11,075 bases of DNA from positions 1-11,075 of the forward strand of contig JAZQSE010000019.1 in NCBI GenBank assembly GCA_045629945.1. The letters run 5' to 3'. The DNA comes from UBA1765 sp045629945 (GTDB taxonomy: Bacteria; Fibrobacterota; Fibrobacteria; Fibrobacterales; Fibrobacteraceae). Of this stretch, positions 5,065 through 11,075 are shown piece after piece (within the stretch, counting starts at the first letter, position 1; every line of letters begins with the position of its first letter). The notes below the pieces were generated by a model. That model saw nothing but the letters and a program-made list of their open reading frames with translations. It was not told the DNA's origin and did not search any database. Made by a program: the position numbers and the translations under genes.

Positions 5065-6863
5065 TTTTACAGGCGCTATGTGATTATTACCAAAGAAAAG
5101 CAAATGATCCAGAAAGCGGAATTGCGCCGGAAGGATTCGAAATAAAAAGAATTTCCTTTTTAATTGAATATGATGCAAATGGAGAATTCTCAGAACTAAT
5201 TGATGTCAGAGAAAGTCAAGACAAGAAAAAGATTGGCTTTCCATATCAAGTTCCTTCGTTGCCTATAGGAACAAAAAGAGTCGGAACAAAAATTGTTCCT
5301 AATCTTCTATGGGATTCTTGTGACTATGCATTAGGAATTTCCCAACAAAACGATTCAGAAGCCAAAAGTAATTCCTCAAAATTGGATTCTTTTATTAATG
5401 AAATAAAAGAATTTAATAAAAATCTAAACAATGATAAATTAAATGCTCTTGTGCATTTTTTACAAAATGATCCTATTAAATCTATTACAAATACTAGACA
5501 TAAAGAAGCTTTAGAAGATTTATTAAAATCAGAAAAGAACATTGTTGGGTTTACATTTAAAGACGACAATCTAATTCCCATCACGACAATACTTTCCAAA
5601 GAAATACAACTGTATCGCAGTCTAGATGAAAAAAAATCTTTGACAAACAAGGTGTGTTTAGTAACTGGTGAAAAAACAGAAACAGCACGATTACACAATT
5701 CCATTCCTCAATGGGGTGGAGGCATGTCATCTCTAGTGTCTTTTCAAAAAAAATCTGGATATGATTCGTATGGACACGAACAAGCTGATAATGCTCCTGT
5801 TTCAAACAAAATTGTCTCAGATTATGTTAAAGCTCTAGATTTGCTATTAAACAAGCAAGATTATAGTCATTATACTATAGGAAATACAACTTTTTGTTTT
5901 TGGGCTCAAAAAGATGATGATATCCTAGAACATAATTTTATGAATCTCTTTTGGAGCGCACAAGATAATCCTGATAGAAATGTGCTAGAAATCAAACAAT
6001 TATTTGCTTCTGTAAAAAAAGGACAAAAAAAGATAAATTTGGAGAATAAGTTCTTCATTTTAGGACTAGCACCTTTAAGCAAAGGGCGTGCCGCTGTTCG
6101 CCTTTGGATGGCGGAATCCTACAAGGATCTTATAGAAAAAATTAATCGGTATTTTGAAGATATTGCTATTGATTCAGAAGACGGCGTTCATCCTTTTAAT
6201 TGGTATTTGAGAACATTGGTTTTAGAATCAGGAACTCCACAAAAACGTGACATTGAAAAAAATCTCCCGCCAAATTTGCCAGGAGATTTGATGAGAGCTA
6301 TTTTGAGTGGAATTCCGTTTCCATACAGAATACTCAATCTTGCACTCAACCGAATCAAAGCTGAATGTGCTAGAGACAAAGATGAAAAATCTCGAGACAA
6401 AAAAGCCCACATTGATGCTTGCAGAACGGCGTTACTTAAGGCATACCTAAATCGCAAACAAAGATTTTATAAAACTACAGACAAGGAGATAACCATGTCA
6501 CTTGATACAACAAATAAAAATACAGGATACCTATTAGGCAGACTTTTTGCAACACTGGAAAAATTGCAAGAAGAAGCTCAAGGTAGTAATCTGAATTCTA
6601 CAATTAAGGATCGCTATTATGGGGCGGCATCTTCAACTCCATGTACTGTGTTCCCACAATTGTTCAAACTAAAAAACTTTCATCTTGCAAAGCTCAGCAA
6701 TCCTGGAAGAAAAACAAATTTTGAAAAACTTATTGGTGAAATTACAGATGGTATTCCTGCTGAGGGAGTTCCTGCTCATTTAAGCCTTGATGATCAAGCC
6801 CGCTTTGCAATCGGCTACTATCATCAGCGTCAAGACCTTTTTAAATCAAAAGAAGAAAAGTAA
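5061..6863 (+). CDS. cas8c: Cas8c (Csd1), large subunit of type I-C Cascade
   Basis: The 600-residue large subunit recognises the PAM and opens target DNA. Family landmarks: N terminus MILQALCDYYQRK, PYQVPSLPIGTKR (61-73), the VCLVTGEK segment (198-205), SLVSFQKKSGYDSYG followed by NAPVS (about 224-248) and TTFCFWAQ (276-283). The C-terminal part from M479 corresponds to the small subunit and is also made separately (see cas11c). The start is translationally coupled to the cas5c stop (ATGA) with a strong AGGAGG. Residues about 93-180 are rich in K, N, S and D and the DNA there is clearly more AT-rich than neighbouring cas genes. This is a poorly conserved region in this family by my reading. 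Length is normal for the family, with no frameshift or stop. Confidence 0.96.
   Translation: MILQALCDYYQRKANDPESGIAPEGFEIKRISFLIEYDANGEFSELIDVRESQDKKKIGFPYQVPSLPIGTKRVGTKIVPNLLWDSCDYALGISQQNDSEAKSNSSKLDSFINEIKEFNKNLNNDKLNALVHFLQNDPIKSITNTRHKEALEDLLKSEKNIVGFTFKDDNLIPITTILSKEIQLYRSLDEKKSLTNKVCLVTGEKTETARLHNSIPQWGGGMSSLVSFQKKSGYDSYGHEQADNAPVSNKIVSDYVKALDLLLNKQDYSHYTIGNTTFCFWAQKDDDILEHNFMNLFWSAQDNPDRNVLEIKQLFASVKKGQKKINLENKFFILGLAPLSKGRAAVRLWMAESYKDLIEKINRYFEDIAIDSEDGVHPFNWYLRTLVLESGTPQKRDIEKNLPPNLPGDLMRAILSGIPFPYRILNLALNRIKAECARDKDEKSRDKKAHIDACRTALLKAYLNRKQRFYKTTDKEITMSLDTTNKNTGYLLGRLFATLEKLQEEAQGSNLNSTIKDRYYGAASSTPCTVFPQLFKLKNFHLAKLSNPGRKTNFEKLIGEITDGIPAEGVPAHLSLDDQARFAIGYYHQRQDLFKSKEEK
6483..6488 (+). 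promoter_or_regulatory. Internal ribosome binding site for cas11c
   Basis: AAGGAG lies within cas8c, 6 bases before an in-frame ATG at 6495. It is as strong as the sites that serve whole genes in this operon, and encodes the ordinary residues K-E-I of Cas8c. Confidence 0.8.
6495..6863 (+). CDS. cas11c: Cas11c small subunit from internal start in cas8c
   Basis: Type I-C Cascade needs a small subunit, Cas11c, known from work on I-C systems to be translated from an internal start within the 3' end of cas8c. Here the ATG at 6495 is codon 479 of cas8c, in frame, preceded by AAGGAG with 6-base spacing. The product is 122 residues, starting MSLDTTNKNTGYLLGRLFAT and ending at the cas8c stop. The size matches the expected roughly 120-130 residues and the text looks helical. 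In the complex several copies line the belly of Cascade, contacting the DNA strands. It shares the stop codon with cas8c and is followed by cas7c. That it is produced is inference from the RBS and the family precedent. Confidence 0.82.
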   Translation: MSLDTTNKNTGYLLGRLFATLEKLQEEAQGSNLNSTIKDRYYGAASSTPCTVFPQLFKLKNFHLAKLSNPGRKTNFEKLIGEITDGIPAEGVPAHLSLDDQARFAIGYYHQRQDLFKSKEEK

Positions 6864-6878
6864 AAATAGGAGTCAATT

Positions 6879-7748
6879 ATGGCACAAGAAAACATTATCA
6901 CAAAGCGTTACGACTTTGTCCTTCTCTTTGATGTGAAGGATGGAAATCCCAATGGCGATCCGGATGCAGGCAATTTGCCTCGTCTTGATGCCGAAACAGG
7001 CAATGGCTTGGTTACGGATGTCTGCTTGAAACGCAAAGTCCGCAATTTCGTCCAGCTTGAAAAACAGGGGAAAGATGGTTACGATATCTTTGTCAAGGAA
7101 AAAGCAATTTTGAATAATGCTATTGACGAAGCCTACAAAGATCTTGGCATTGATGCCAACGCAAAGAAGCCTGCTAAAGGCGAAAATATTGAAAAAGGCC
7201 GTGATAAAATGTGTGAAAAATATTTTGACATTCGTACATTTGGCGCGGTTCTTTCTGTTGGTGCGAATGCCGGCCAGGTCCGTGGCCCGGTTCAAATGAC
7301 TTTTGCTCGTTCTGTTGATCCCATCGTTTCTTTGGAACACAGTATAACTAGAATGGCAGTTACAAAGGCGGAAGATGTTGATAAAGAACGAACCATGGGT
7401 CGCAAGTTTACCGTACCATATGGTTTGTATGTTTCTCATGGCTTCATTTCTGCTCATCTTGCTGCACAAACGGGTTTTAATGAAAACGATCTTAATGTTT
7501 TCTGGGAAGCTCTTGAAAAGATGTTCTGGGAAGACCATTCCGCAGCTCGTGGCGAAATGAATGTTCGTGGACTCTATGTCTTTGAACATGATTCAGCTCT
7601 CGGCAGAACTTCTGCCCACGAATTGTTCGAAAAGATAAAAATCGAAAGAAAAGATTCCTCCATTCCGGCACGTTCCTTCGAAGATTACAAGGTAACCATT
7701 GATGAAACTATGCCTGAAGGAGTGACATTGATTCGTAAAGTCGGCTAA
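6879..7748 (+). CDS. cas7c: Cas7c (Csd2), Cascade backbone subunit
   Basis: This 289-residue RAMP protein polymerises along the crRNA spacer to form the Cascade backbone. Family text is plain: YDFVLLFDVKDGNPNGDPDA (11-30), DIRTFGAVLS (117-126), GQVRGPVQMTFARSVDPI (132-149), AARGEMNVRGLYVFEHDS (212-229). AGGAG (6868-6872) lies 6 bases before the ATG, and the gene begins 15 bases after cas8c. It is the last gene before a terminator-like hairpin, so it closes the interference module. Its DNA is less AT-rich than cas8c, in line with a highly expressed subunit needed in several copies. A long open frame on the opposite strand (6873-7589) is a shadow of this gene. Confidence 0.97.
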   Translation: MAQENIITKRYDFVLLFDVKDGNPNGDPDAGNLPRLDAETGNGLVTDVCLKRKVRNFVQLEKQGKDGYDIFVKEKAILNNAIDEAYKDLGIDANAKKPAKGENIEKGRDKMCEKYFDIRTFGAVLSVGANAGQVRGPVQMTFARSVDPIVSLEHSITRMAVTKAEDVDKERTMGRKFTVPYGLYVSHGFISAHLAAQTGFNENDLNVFWEALEKMFWEDHSAARGEMNVRGLYVFEHDSALGRTSAHELFEKIKIERKDSSIPARSFEDYKVTIDETMPEGVTLIRKVG

Positions 7749-7769
7749 TTCTACCAACAATCTCCTTTT

Positions 7770-7795
7770 GGGGAAGGATATTCCTTCCCCTTTTT
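7770..7795 (+). terminator. Terminator-like hairpin between cas7c and cas4
   Basis: A perfect 9-bp stem GGGGAAGGA (7770-7778) with TCCTTCCCC (7782-7790), loop TAT, is followed by T5. It lies 21 bases after the cas7c stop and 13 bases before the cas4 ATG. It would end or attenuate transcripts from the cas promoter, lowering cas4-cas1-cas2 relative to the Cascade genes. Confidence 0.75.
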
Positions 7796-7808
7796 CATAG
7801 GTTTTCTT

Positions 7809-8468
7809 ATGCCATATTCCGATGATGACTGCATAGCCATTTCTGGTCTACAACACTTGGCGTTCTGCAAACGCCAATGGGGACTCATTCACCTAAATCA
7901 AGAATGGGCAGAAAATTATTTGACCGCACAAGGAAAAATAATGCACGAGCGCGTGGACTCCGGTTATCAAGAATTCCGGAGAGGCGTAAAGCAATTTTCT
8001 GGATTGCATGTCAGAAATATGGATCTTGGCCTGTATGGACGAATGGATGTATTGGAAGTTGAACAAACAGAAGGACCCTATGTAGAAATTCCCTGGATAA
8101 AACTAAGCGGAAACTGGAGATTGCGACCGGTCGAATTTAAGCACGGCAAGCCCAAGGACCATAACGCCGATTTAATACAGTTATGTGCACAGGCACTCTG
8201 TCTTGAAGAAATGACCGGTTTGCCCATTAATGAAGGTTCAATATTCTATTGCGAGTTACGTCGTCGTACTGAATTTGAATTTGACGAAGATATAAGAATA
8301 GAAACCATTGAACTTGCCAATGAAGCTCACCGATTAATTACGAGCGGGAAAGTTCCCGAAGCAGAAGTAAACCACAACTGCAAATCTTGTTCTTTAATGG
8401 TTTTTTGTCAACCTAACATCGGAAATCAAAAGAAATTAAAGGATTATTATCAGGAGCTCTTCGGATGA
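7809..8468 (+). CDS. cas4: Cas4, Fe-S RecB-like nuclease of adaptation
   Basis: Cas4 joins Cas1-Cas2, trims prespacer 3' ends and ensures PAM-correct, oriented insertion. The 219-residue protein has four cysteines for a 4Fe-4S cluster: C20 (AFCKRQW) and C191, C194, C200 near the C terminus (NCKSCSLMVFC). RecB-type nuclease residues are present: H46 region, GRMD (77-80, D80), VEFKHGK (E109, K111) and the Q124 helix (LIQLCAQAL). It is the usual I-C Cas4 length. The gene has only a weak AGG (7799-7801) before its ATG and lies right behind a terminator hairpin, so its expression is expected to be low. Its 3' end overlaps cas1 (ATGA). Confidence 0.96.
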   Translation: MPYSDDDCIAISGLQHLAFCKRQWGLIHLNQEWAENYLTAQGKIMHERVDSGYQEFRRGVKQFSGLHVRNMDLGLYGRMDVLEVEQTEGPYVEIPWIKLSGNWRLRPVEFKHGKPKDHNADLIQLCAQALCLEEMTGLPINEGSIFYCELRRRTEFEFDEDIRIETIELANEAHRLITSGKVPEAEVNHNCKSCSLMVFCQPNIGNQKKLKDYYQELFG

Positions 8469-9499
8469 AAATGATTCGCAACACATTGTATGTCACTCTA
8501 GAAGGAGCTTGGGTTCATAAGGATGGGGAAACCATAACAATCCATAAGGACCATTCCAAAGTTGCCCAATTTCCGATTCACCAAATCGGAGAGATCGTTT
8601 GCTTTGGTTACGGAATTGGCGTTTCCCCGAACTTGACAGAATATTGTGCATCTAAGGGCGTTACCATCACTTATGTAGACGGCCGTGGAAAATTCCTTGC
8701 ACGAATGCAAGGACCAGTTCATGGGAACGTCCTTCTTCGCCGTGCACAATACCGTATATCGGACAATCCAGAACAGTCTCTAGTCATAGCAAAATGCTTT
8801 GTTGCCGCAAAAATTCAGAATCAGCGAAATGTATTACTTCGTCATTTAAGAAACCATAATGGATGTGAGGGTGAATCCGAAATAAAGCAATCTATTGCAG
8901 CCATGGAAGAAGGGGTTGCAGGCATAAAAAGAGCTTGTGACTCTGCTAAATTAAGGGGAATTGAAGGAAATGCTGCGGATAATTATTTTAGCGTTTTCAA
9001 TTATCTTATTCTAAATAAGGATCCCGACTTTCGCTTTACATCAAGAAATCGCAGGCCTCCAATGGATCGAATCAATGCGATGCTATCTTATGCATATTCT
9101 ATTCTTGCACTAGATATTCGTTCTGCATTAGAATGTGTTGGATTAGACCCCTATGTTGGATTTTTGCATGTTGATAGACCAGGAAGACCTAGCCTTGCTT
9201 TAGACCTTATGGAAGAATTCCGGGCACCCATTGCCGATAGGCTTGTATTAAGCCTTATCAACTTAAAGTCTGTGCATTCAAAAAATTTCAAAATTTTACC
9301 AAACGGTGAAGTTGAAATGGACACTGACACACGAAAAGCATTATTATCTGCATGGCAAAAACGCAAACAAGAAGAAATTAATCATCCATTATTAGAAGAA
9401 TCTATGCCGATAGGCGTGATATACACAGAACAAGCAAGATTACTTGCCAAACATGTTCGTGGTGAAATCGAATATTATCCAGCTTTTTTGTGGAGGTGA
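8465..9499 (+). CDS. cas1: Cas1 integrase
   Basis: Cas1 is the metal-dependent integrase that, with Cas2, inserts spacers at the leader-repeat junction. The 344-residue protein shows the catalytic glutamate E167 in LRGIEGNAA, H235 in GFLHVDRPGRPSLALDLMEE and acidic residues D247 and E250 in the same block, which match the E/H/D-E set of known Cas1 enzymes. RNRRPPMDRINAMLSYAYSIL (residues about 194-214, read in two parts) is the usual Cas1 core helix. The ATG at 8465 overlaps the cas4 stop and has AGGAG 8 bases upstream (8452-8456); a second ATG at 8471 is too far from that site. It ends two bases before cas2 starts. Confidence 0.97.
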   Translation: MKMIRNTLYVTLEGAWVHKDGETITIHKDHSKVAQFPIHQIGEIVCFGYGIGVSPNLTEYCASKGVTITYVDGRGKFLARMQGPVHGNVLLRRAQYRISDNPEQSLVIAKCFVAAKIQNQRNVLLRHLRNHNGCEGESEIKQSIAAMEEGVAGIKRACDSAKLRGIEGNAADNYFSVFNYLILNKDPDFRFTSRNRRPPMDRINAMLSYAYSILALDIRSALECVGLDPYVGFLHVDRPGRPSLALDLMEEFRAPIADRLVLSLINLKSVHSKNFKILPNGEVEMDTDTRKALLSAWQKRKQEEINHPLLEESMPIGVIYTEQARLLAKHVRGEIEYYPAFLWR

Positions 9500-9500
9500 T

Positions 9501-9791
9501 ATGTTAGTCCTTGTTACATATGATGTTTCAACTGTTTCTGCCGCAGGAAGACGTCGGCTAAATCAAGTCGCAAAAGCATGTAAAAATTACGGGAACCGTG
9601 CACAGAAATCAGTATTCGAATGTGAAGTCGATCCAGCCCAATGGAGTATTCTGAAAAATATTCTTGTTAAAATAATTGATGAAAAACAGGATAGTCTGAG
9701 AATATACTATCTTGGTTCCAACTGGGAGCGTAAGATTGAACACATTGGAGCGCATGCTCCGCCCGATATGCACGATTTATTGGTTGTTTAG
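9501..9791 (+). CDS. cas2: Cas2, adaptation scaffold
   Basis: The 96-residue protein has the ferredoxin-like Cas2 fold signature: MLVLVTYDVST with the conserved aspartate D8, then GRRRLNQVAKACKNYGNRAQ and KSVFECEVD. Cas2 dimers bridge two Cas1 dimers; the ancestral nuclease activity is not needed for spacer insertion in studied systems. The ATG at 9501 is chosen over an upstream in-frame ATG at 9444 inside cas1. That choice follows from family alignment and because GGAGG (9492-9496) lies 4 bases before it. This ribosome site contains part of the cas1 stop context (TGA 9497-9499), so cas1 and cas2 are translationally coupled. The leader follows at once. Confidence 0.96.
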   Translation: MLVLVTYDVSTVSAAGRRRLNQVAKACKNYGNRAQKSVFECEVDPAQWSILKNILVKIIDEKQDSLRIYYLGSNWERKIEHIGAHAPPDMHDLLVV

Positions 9792-9969
9792 GTCTTCGCT
9801 AACCTATAGCTCCACCAAATTTCTTAAGAAGTTAGCGATTTTGAAAACGTGCTTTTCAAAAGATTTTTGACAATTCGTATATTTGATATTACTGAATTGC
9901 TAAAGTTGTATAGACTTTAGCGATTGAGCCTTTCTAATCCCTTTTATTACAAGGTTTTTAGAAAGTCCT
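9792..9969 (+). promoter_or_regulatory. CRISPR leader with four perfect inverted repeats
   Basis: This AT-rich stretch lies between cas2 and the first repeat, where new spacers are inserted and where array transcription should start. Four perfect inverted repeats follow one another. They are TCGCTAAC/GTTAGCGA (9796-9803, 9831-9838), TTTTGAAAA/TTTTCAAAA (9839-9847, 9853-9861), GCTAAAGT/ACTTTAGC (9899-9906, 9914-9921) and CTTTCTAA/TTAGAAAG (9930-9937, 9958-9965). The last ends 4 bases before repeat 1. A palindrome TTCTTAAGAA sits in the first loop. TTGACA (9867-9872) is a possible -35 box but no good -10 at 16-18 bases is seen, so the promoter remains unplaced. Confidence 0.8.
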
Positions 9970-11075
9970 ATCGCACCCCTTGCGGGTGCGTGAATTGAAA
10001 CCTGCAAGAATTGGCTTGGTGAAGGCAAATCCAAATCGCACCCCTTGCGGGTGCGTGAATTGAAACTTTTTCGGTTCGGTTTGGTGCGTCCTCCCCTTAT
10101 CGCACCCCTTGCGGGTGCGTGAATTGAAACTGTTGGTCCGAGTGCTCCACCAACACCGATGAATCGCACCCCTTGCGGGTGCGTGAATTGAAACTGCATT
10201 GGACAAGGTGAATATCTTGCAACACCTATCGCACCCCTTGCGGGTGCGTGAATTGAAACATGATATGAATAGCCCAAATTTTGATGCGAGCATCGCACCC
10301 CTTGCGGGTGCGTGAATTGAAACACATAACTTAACCAATTTATGCTGAATATTCATATCGCACCCCTTGCGGGTGCGTGAATTGAAACTACAAAAAAAAG
10401 CCACGATTCTTGGGCATGATATCGCACCCCTTGCGGGTGCGTGAATTGAAACACGCAAAAACAAATATGTAATGAAAAAATTGAATCGCACCCCTTGCGG
10501 GTGCGTGAATTGAAACTTTACCATGGTATGGAATTTTTTTAATTGTCCATCGCACCCCTTGCGGGTGCGTGAATTGAAACCGCCCCTTCGTTACGCTCCA
10601 GCCCCTTCCGGGATCGCACCCCTTGCGGGTGCGTGAATTGAAACAAAAAGTTGGTCTTGTAGTCCATTCGTTAGTGGATCGCACCCCTTGCGGGTGCGTG
10701 AATTGAAACTCCGGGTTGTCCAAGTGCAAAAAGTAGCGAATATCGCACCCCTTGCGGGTGCGTGAATTGAAACATCTATTCCGTAACGATGTATTACCCA
10801 CGCTTATCGCACCCCTTGCGGGTGCGTGAATTGAAACCCGCCCCTTCGGTGTGTGGGTGGGTAGGTGTGCATCGCACCCCTTGCGGGTGCGTGAATTGAA
10901 ACACTCAAATTTTCTACAACATTCATTCGTTCTCATCGCACCCCTTGCGGGTGCGTGAATTGAAACATATTTGTAACCTCATTTGTTTTTGCCTTCGGGA
11001 TCGCACCCCTTGCGGGTGCGTGAATTGAAACAATATCACGCCATAAAACTAAATTCAAAAATTTATCGCACCCCT
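9970..11075 (+). CRISPR. Type I-C CRISPR array, right end cut by the window
   Basis: There are 17 full repeats of 32 bp plus the first 11 bases of an 18th at 11065. Repeat starts are 9970, 10035, 10099, 10163, 10228, 10292, 10357, 10421, 10485, 10549, 10613, 10678, 10742, 10806, 10871, 10935 and 11000. All read as identical by eye. Each begins ATCGCACCCC and ends GTGAATTGAAAC. A 7-bp stem CGCACCC/GGGTGCG with loop CTTGC leaves 11 bases, TGAATTGAAAC, as the crRNA 5' handle if Cas5c cuts at the stem base. The GAATTGAAAC end is typical of I-C. The 17 spacers are 32 or 33 bp and all different. Perfect repeats and the adjacent leader suggest this is the young end. No spacer visibly matches elsewhere in the window. 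Confidence 0.98.

Noticed and set aside
6873..7589. 238-codon minus-strand frame
   Set aside because: It is antisense to cas7c, which is a clear gene. The frame has no ribosome site or known domain.
9444..9500. Longer Cas2 from the ATG at 9444
   Set aside because: It would add 19 residues not found in Cas2, inside cas1. The ATG at 9501 has GGAGG and starts directly with the first beta strand.
2059..9791. A novel or hybrid CRISPR subtype
   Set aside because: Gene set, order, repeat sequence end, hairpin and 11-base handle all match standard type I-C. No extra or missing gene was found.
9900..10936. Three overlapping minus-strand frames of 141-188 codons with repeated FNSRTRKGCD-like text
   Set aside because: They are translations of the CRISPR repeats. 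The periodic peptide text comes from the 32-bp repeat, not from a gene.

Overview
The window holds a complete type I-C CRISPR-Cas locus, read left to right on the + strand, with a short non-CRISPR flank. Gene content and order are cas3, cas5c, cas8c (with an internal cas11c start), cas7c, cas4, cas1, cas2, leader, then a CRISPR array that runs off the right edge. Base composition is moderately AT-rich, with very AT-rich intergenic DNA. The left flank carries a PDDEXK_2/Rpn-type transposase-nuclease tail and dispersed palindromic repeats of the TTGTCATTGCGA...GCAATC kind. Together these suggest a bacterium of the FCB group, with Fibrobacter the best guess. That assignment is inference from general appearance, not a marker-gene identification.

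Layout. 2-289: 3' end of an Rpn/PDDEXK_2 family gene, followed by a strong intrinsic terminator. About 345-680: non-coding DNA with partial and complete dispersed palindromic repeats. 687-1550 (minus): a CvfB-like S1-domain RNA-binding protein. 1551-2058: AT-rich intergenic DNA with no credible ORF. It contains a candidate + strand structured RNA with its own terminator, a candidate minus-strand small RNA with promoter, hairpin and terminator, and the probable cas promoter, whose -35 box is half of a palindrome. 2059-7748: the interference module (cas3, cas5c, cas8c/cas11c, cas7c), tightly packed with ATGA overlap or short gaps. 7770-7795: a terminator-like hairpin separating interference from adaptation genes. 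7809-9791: the adaptation module cas4-cas1-cas2, also overlapping. 9792-9969: a leader unusually rich in perfect inverted repeats. 9970-11075: the array, with 17 full identical 32-bp repeats, the start of an 18th, and 17 spacers of 32-33 bp.

How it works together (family knowledge). Cas4, Cas1 and Cas2 select, trim and insert new spacers at the leader end. The array is transcribed and cut by Cas5c at the base of the repeat hairpin, leaving an 11-nt 5' handle. Cas5c, Cas8c, Cas7c and Cas11c form Cascade/I-C on the crRNA, find PAM-flanked DNA and recruit Cas3, which unwinds and degrades it. All key catalytic motifs that can be read by eye are present, so the system looks functional. The core system is a known type. 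The less ordinary signals are the two candidate RNAs, the palindrome at the cas promoter, the mid-operon terminator, the structured leader and the clear internal cas11c start.
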